The notes below the pieces were generated by a model that made no database searches, was not told the DNA's origin, and worked only from the letters and a program-made list of their open reading frames with translations. Position numbers and translations under genes: made by a program. Below, one piece after another: positions 60,111-64,000 of a stretch of DNA of 64,000 nucleotides (position 1 is its first letter; the number at the start of each line of letters is the position of its first letter). This DNA comes from JAEYFP01 sp964579795 (GTDB lineage Bacteria; Bacillota; Clostridia; Lachnospirales; Lachnospiraceae). The stretch is from contig CAZOHM010000001.1 in NCBI GenBank assembly GCA_964579795.1, forward strand, positions 49,224 to 113,223. Reading direction: 5' to 3'.

Positions 60111-61454
60111 ATGGGTTTGATTCAGGCTATTAAAGGTGCAGCAGAAGGCGCTCTTGCGGATTCCTGGCGCGAGTATTTTTACTGCGAGTCATTGGAGGCA
60201 GATGTCCTCGTAACAAAGGGAGAAAAGCGCGTAAATGGAAAACGCAGCTCCAACACAAAAGGAAATGATAATATTATCAGCAATGGTTCCATTGTAGCGG
60301 TTAATGATGGACAATGTATGTTGATTGTAGAGCAGGGTAAGGTTGTGGAGTTCTGTGCACAGCCAGGTGAATTTGTATATGATAATTCGACAGAACCAAG
60401 TTTGTTTTATGGCAGTCTTGGTGAGAACATTAAGCGTTCGTTTTCACAGATAGGAAAACGATTTACATTTGGTGGAGATACTGCGAAGGATCAGAGAGTA
60501 TATTATATTAATACAAAGGAACTTCCTGGAAATAAATACGGAACAGCTAATCCTGTACCGTTTCGTGTAGTAGACAAAAATATTGGACTGGATGTGGATA
60601 TTGAAATCCGCTGCCATGGAGAATACTCATACAAGGTTGTCGATCCTATTCTGTTCTATACAAATGTGACAGGAAATGTAGAAATTGACTATGAACGTGA
60701 ACAAATTGACAGTCAGTTAAAGAGTGAACTGATGACTGCTCTCCAGCCTGCATTTGCTAAGATTTCTGATATGGGAATTAGATACAGTGCGCTACCGGGA
60801 CACACTATGGAAATGGCTGATGCGCTGAATGAGGTACTTTCTAAAAAATGGACAGAGCTTCGAGGACTTGCAATTGTATCCTTTGGTATCAGTTCTGTAA
60901 CGGCATCCGAAGAGGATGAAAAGATGATTAAGGATCTGCAGAAGAATGCAGTTCTTAAAGATCCTACGATGGCTGCAGCAACACTTACAGCAGCACAGGC
61001 AGAAGCTATGAAGAGCGCAGCATCCAATGAAAGCGCAGGACCAATGATGGCATTTGCTGGTATGAATATGGCAAATATGGCAGGTGGAATGAATACAGGA
61101 AATCTGTATGCAATGGGGGCACAGCAGCAGGCAGCGAATGCACAGCAGGCTGCACCTGTACAGCAGCAGGCAGCCACAGCCCAGTCTGGCTGGACATGTG
61201 CATGTGGTGCAACAGGAAATACAGGTAAATTCTGTGTTCAGTGTGGAAAACCGCAACCGTCAGCTGATGGCTGGACATGTGTATGTGGTACAATAAACAA
61301 AGGAAAGTTCTGTCAGAATTGTGGAAAGCCAAAGCCGGCAGGAGCACCGATTTATAAGTGCGACAAATGCGGCTGGGAGCCTGAAGACAAATCTACACCG
61401 CCGAAGTTCTGTCCGGAGTGTGGAGATGTTTTTGACGATAATGATATGATATAA
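60111..61454 (+). CDS. SPFH-domain protein with C-terminal zinc ribbons
   Basis: 447 residues from the ATG at 60111 (AGGAAGG eight bases upstream; a GTG at 60102 is too near that site). N-terminal ~300 residues: SPFH/band-7 type domain of the YdjI-like group (beginning MGLIQAIKGAAEGALADSW; with GSIVAVNDGQCMLIVEQGKV, in parts). A Met/Ala/Gln-rich linker (about 300-360) leads to three zinc ribbons, two nearly identical (GWTCACG...GKFCVQCGKPQP and GWTCVCG...GKFCQNCGKPKP) and one of the form YKCDKCGW...KFCPECGD. Such proteins are linked to membrane or phage-shock responses in Bacillus. No membrane helix is seen. Confidence 0.87.
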   Translation: MGLIQAIKGAAEGALADSWREYFYCESLEADVLVTKGEKRVNGKRSSNTKGNDNIISNGSIVAVNDGQCMLIVEQGKVVEFCAQPGEFVYDNSTEPSLFYGSLGENIKRSFSQIGKRFTFGGDTAKDQRVYYINTKELPGNKYGTANPVPFRVVDKNIGLDVDIEIRCHGEYSYKVVDPILFYTNVTGNVEIDYEREQIDSQLKSELMTALQPAFAKISDMGIRYSALPGHTMEMADALNEVLSKKWTELRGLAIVSFGISSVTASEEDEKMIKDLQKNAVLKDPTMAAATLTAAQAEAMKSAASNESAGPMMAFAGMNMANMAGGMNTGNLYAMGAQQQAANAQQAAPVQQQAATAQSGWTCACGATGNTGKFCVQCGKPQPSADGWTCVCGTINKGKFCQNCGKPKPAGAPIYKCDKCGWEPEDKSTPPKFCPECGDVFDDNDMI

Positions 61455-61463
61455 TTAAGCTAT

Positions 61464-61495
61464 AAAAAAAGGACACCGCGTGGTGTCCTTTTTTT
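61464..61495. terminator. bidirectional terminator between the SPFH and DUF3089 genes
   Basis: GGACACC/GGTGTCC stem (61471-61488), GCGT loop, A7 before and T7 after: works in both directions for the converging genes. Confidence 0.92.
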
Positions 61496-61514
61496 ATCTT
61501 ATAATAATAAAATT

Positions 61515-62495
61515 TTATTTGGATTCGTAAGTTTGAATTCGTTCTTTCACATTTTCCTGAAGGTTACGGTAGAAGAATTGGTAGTCATACAGATGATAAA
61601 TCCCTTCTTGGAAAATATCAAGGACAGGCGGATAGTCTTCTGAGGTTACATCTGTAACTTTTAATGCTCCTCTTAGCTGATCAATATAGGCACCTGTGAG
61701 TGCAGGAATTTCGGTAACAATGTTTCCGTTGTAATCTGTAAAGCAGGCACCCTTATTTAGTGAACGATCTACAGGGGTTCCGTCAGTTCTCCAGTTCAGG
61801 GGATTAATGGAAAGTGTTTTTGTTCCCTTCGGAATCATTAGAGAGTCGTCTACATTTTCCGCTTCGCTGTTAAAAGATACAATAACTCCACAGTCTGACG
61901 AACCAGTGGCAAATTTTAAGTTTGGATTTGCTTTCATTTCTTCCTCTGTAATACGCCATCCGATAGCGTAGCAGGCAACAAACCTGTTCATGAACTGCTC
62001 ATCTTTACTGAAATCCTTCAACAAACGGATACATAGTTCAGCACCCTGAGAAAAACCGGCAAGAATAATTGGTCTGTTATCATTTTCCTGTGCAAGATAA
62101 TACTTAAATGCGGATTTGATATCTGAATAAGCGATTTTCAGATAAGGCGCTCTTTCTTTTTCCGGGAGAGAATATACATTTAAACCAACCTGTCTGTAGT
62201 AGGGCGCAAAGAATCTGGCGTTCTCATCATAAATTCCTTTTTCCATATTTGTGGCACCCAGAAAGTTTTTCTTTGTTTCATCATCGCTCATTTCCATATT
62301 AAATGAGTCTGCGGTTCCACCATATACGGTAGGACAGATGAAAAATACATCTGCAGCTTTCTGAGATGCATCAGTCTCACTATAAACCCAGTTAGTCTGA
62401 ACTGAATAATCAATCACTTCCTTTTTTGTACATCCACTAAGTGCAAATGCCACAAGAAGAAATAATAGGGAGATTTTTTGAAGATTTTTTTTCAA
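61515..62495 (-). CDS. DUF3089-family alpha/beta-hydrolase lipoprotein
   Basis: 326 residues, TTG start with AAAGGAG about ten bases upstream; no better start is in frame. Signal MKKNLQKISLLFLLVAFA with lipobox ALSGC (Cys near 22). The body is the DUF3089 fold: VFFICPTVYGG (about 50-60), ARFFAPYYRQVGL, then the nucleophile elbow AGFSQGAEL (Ser near 148) of an alpha/beta hydrolase. It is anchored outside the membrane and probably acts on an ester, but no substrate is known for the family. Alone on the minus strand. Confidence 0.87.
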   Translation of the reverse strand: MKKNLQKISLLFLLVAFALSGCTKKEVIDYSVQTNWVYSETDASQKAADVFFICPTVYGGTADSFNMEMSDDETKKNFLGATNMEKGIYDENARFFAPYYRQVGLNVYSLPEKERAPYLKIAYSDIKSAFKYYLAQENDNRPIILAGFSQGAELCIRLLKDFSKDEQFMNRFVACYAIGWRITEEEMKANPNLKFATGSSDCGVIVSFNSEAENVDDSLMIPKGTKTLSINPLNWRTDGTPVDRSLNKGACFTDYNGNIVTEIPALTGAYIDQLRGALKVTDVTSEDYPPVLDIFQEGIYHLYDYQFFYRNLQENVKERIQTYESK

Positions 62496-62540
62496 TGCGT
62501 TATGCTCCTTTCTGTGAATACTGTGTTTGCCCTGAATACA

Positions 62541-62575
62541 ATAGAGTGAGATGCGTTATGCGTATCTCACTCTAT
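62541..62575 (-). terminator. terminator after the MFS gene
   Basis: ATAGAGTGAGATGCG/CGTATCTCACTCTAT, about 15 pairs, followed on the minus strand by TGTATTC. Strong stem, weak T run. Confidence 0.65.
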
Positions 62576-62598
62576 ACAGAAAATATATAAAATAAATA

Positions 62599-63915
62599 TT
62601 AAGCTTTTTCTTTGGAAGATTTAACCATTGTGAAACAGATAATCATGGCAACTATGTATAGAACTAATGTGACATAGAGTACTGCCTGATAGCCTGTCGG
62701 ATTCACTTTAATGATTTCCGAAGTACCGTCAGCAAGTGTATGTGTTAAATCCACTTCTGAACCGAACTTCTTAACAATCCATGTTGCAAGCTGATTTCCT
62801 GAAAGACCGGCAAACGCCCATGCAGAAAGTGTAATTCCGTGAATTGCGCTAATGTTTTTCATTCCGTAATGGTCTGCTAAAAGTGTTGGAACATTACGGA
62901 AACCACCGCCGTATCCAGCATTAACAACGAACAGGAGAATGAGAACAAGTACCATAAAAAATGTGTTCTGTCCCATATTTGAAATACCCTGCGTCAAAAT
63001 AACAAGACCGGTTGCAGCAATTGAAAGAATGAAAATGATTTTATAGATTGAATTTCTGTCCTTAAAAGAATCAGCCCATGCAGAGAAGCCTAATCGTCCA
63101 CCTGCGTTGAAAACTGCAGTAACTGAAGAAAGAATACCAACTACACCAACCAGTCCGATACATTTAATAATCATTTTTTCTTGTGAAATCAATGCAAGAC
63201 CACAGGTGATATTAATATAGAACATGAGCCAGATACCAATGAAGGTGACAGGCTTTGATTTGATGACATCAATTGCACGTGCACCCTTTGCGGAAGCCTC
63301 TTCGTGCCAGCCTTCCGGTTTTGCGAGGAGCAGATGTCCAACAAACATCATAACAAAATACACGCCAGCCAGAATAATGAACATTTTATAAATTCCACCC
63401 TCACCGAGTGAATCAAGCAAAGCCTGCATGATTGGACTTGCAATCGCTTTTGCAGCGCCAAATCCGGCTACGGCAAGACCTGTTGCAAGACCTTTACGAT
63501 CCTCAAACCAGAGCATTAATGTTTTAACTGGAGAAAGATATCCGGTACCAAGACCGATACCCATAATAAAACCATAGCAAACATAAATTCCAATCAGAGA
63601 AACGAGACTTCCTGGATGTGTGCCGCCATACCAGATTGAGAGACCTGTACCTGCCATACCAACAGCAAAGCAGATAGTAGCAATCAGTGAAGAACGATGG
63701 ATGTCTTTTTCTACGATGTTACCTAAGAACGCAGCTGACATTCCTAAAAAGAAAATGGCAAAGCTGAAAGCCCATTCTGTTGCAGCCTTTGAAAAACCAA
63801 TATAATCTGCAATCTCCTGTGAAAAAATTGACCAGCAGTAAACAGTGCCGATACTGCAGTGTAGTAAAAGAGCAGGAATGGCAGCTCTTGTCCATTTGTT
63901 ACTATACTTACCCAT
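62599..63915 (-). CDS. MFS transporter, oxalate/formate antiporter (OFA) type
   Basis: 438 residues from the ATG at 63915 (GGAAG site about eight bases upstream); an extra 23 in-frame codons upstream are unlikely. Twelve membrane helices. Features of the OFA/MCT-like group: SIGTVYCWSIFSQEI (about 20-34), the long FIMGIGLGTGYLSPVKTLMLWFEDRKGLATGLAVAGFG block (about 115-152, in parts) and GGFRNVPTLLADHYG near 345-360. Members exchange oxalate, formate or other small carboxylates. The lack of a known oxalate gene nearby means the substrate is open. Confidence 0.9.
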   Translation of the reverse strand: MGKYSNKWTRAAIPALLLHCSIGTVYCWSIFSQEIADYIGFSKAATEWAFSFAIFFLGMSAAFLGNIVEKDIHRSSLIATICFAVGMAGTGLSIWYGGTHPGSLVSLIGIYVCYGFIMGIGLGTGYLSPVKTLMLWFEDRKGLATGLAVAGFGAAKAIASPIMQALLDSLGEGGIYKMFIILAGVYFVMMFVGHLLLAKPEGWHEEASAKGARAIDVIKSKPVTFIGIWLMFYINITCGLALISQEKMIIKCIGLVGVVGILSSVTAVFNAGGRLGFSAWADSFKDRNSIYKIIFILSIAATGLVILTQGISNMGQNTFFMVLVLILLFVVNAGYGGGFRNVPTLLADHYGMKNISAIHGITLSAWAFAGLSGNQLATWIVKKFGSEVDLTHTLADGTSEIIKVNPTGYQAVLYVTLVLYIVAMIICFTMVKSSKEKA

Positions 63916-63989
63916 TGAAATACTTCCTTTCCTTATCTTAAAGTTTTCTGTGTGCTTGCATAAAAATGAGAATAAGTCACACATCGTTT

Positions 63990-63995
63990 ATTATA
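63990..63995 (-). promoter_or_regulatory. -10 element ahead of the MFS gene
   Basis: TATAAT on the minus strand at the window edge, 74 bases before the MFS start; the -35 is outside the window. Confidence 0.4.
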
Positions 63996-64000
63996 TACTA

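Noticed and set aside
60713..61256. Two overlapping 154-residue minus-strand ORFs rich in Cys and Ala
   Set aside because: They are shadows of the zinc-ribbon and Ala/Gln-rich part of the SPFH gene and have no start signals.

Overview
The window looks like chromosome from an anaerobic, probably spore-forming member of Clostridia, most likely Lachnospiraceae. The grounds are: low G+C with AT-rich codon use, short intergenic gaps with strong AGGAGG-type ribosome sites, a relA / metallo-hydrolase / hemZ / hisS / aspS cluster, spore-coat-like small proteins, an endo-galactanase locus with an ABC sugar importer, and a SufC/SufB pair without other suf genes. This is inference from gene content; no search was run. 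I see no rRNA, tRNA, CRISPR array, prophage or insertion sequence.

Layout. 1-6585 (+): end of a DUF815 ATPase, then a polyphosphate and nucleotide housekeeping run (Ppx/GppA-like protein, Ppk1, Maf, a double HAD phosphatase fusion, a small acidic protein). 6606-9938 (-): Cof-type HAD phosphatase, PHP phosphoesterase, ABC-F ATPase. 10105-12338 (-): two coat-type proteins and a two-gene SufC-SufB iron-sulfur module. 12464-14324 (-): ECF sigma factor, putative anti-sigma factor and two membrane proteins. 14528-24816 (+): galE, uppP, a metallo-hydrolase, then relA to aspS. 24826-33439 (+): a signalling block (hybrid histidine kinase with HPt, divergent diacylglycerol-kinase-like protein, HD-GYP regulator), a zinc-ribbon membrane protein, a Uup-like ABC-F protein and a DUF5662 protein. 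33436-35888: a signal-less amidase and a ZnuA/ZnuB pair without an ATPase. 35912-43464: GH3 glycosidase, a sugar-sensor/GGDEF fusion, VanZ, and Ugd plus UDP-glucuronate decarboxylase, which make UDP-xylose.

43485-45671 holds a small membrane protein, a predicted C-rich small RNA on the minus strand, and a divergent TPR protein. 45785-57273 is a complete galacto-oligosaccharide locus: LacI regulator, intracellular GH53 galactanase, AraC regulator, solute-binding protein, two permeases, GH2 beta-galactosidase and a 618-residue protein I cannot assign. Its control sites are readable: a consensus promoter with an operator-like palindrome at the start site ahead of lacI, a near-copy of that operator upstream of the transporter, and paired direct repeats suited to an AraC-type activator. 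57246-57953 carries a zinc-ribbon protein and a YbaK deacylase.

57970-59749 (-) is a short KdpD/KdpE pair facing a 26-residue membrane peptide across a promoter region with two related direct repeats. The window ends with a zinc-ribbon SPFH protein (+), a DUF3089 lipoprotein (-) and an OFA-type MFS carrier (-).

The best candidates for undescribed biology are the C-rich small RNA near 43810-43935, the unassigned protein in the galactan operon, the Kdp-linked micropeptide with its paired repeats, and the ECF sigma gene whose best-placed start codon is ATC.
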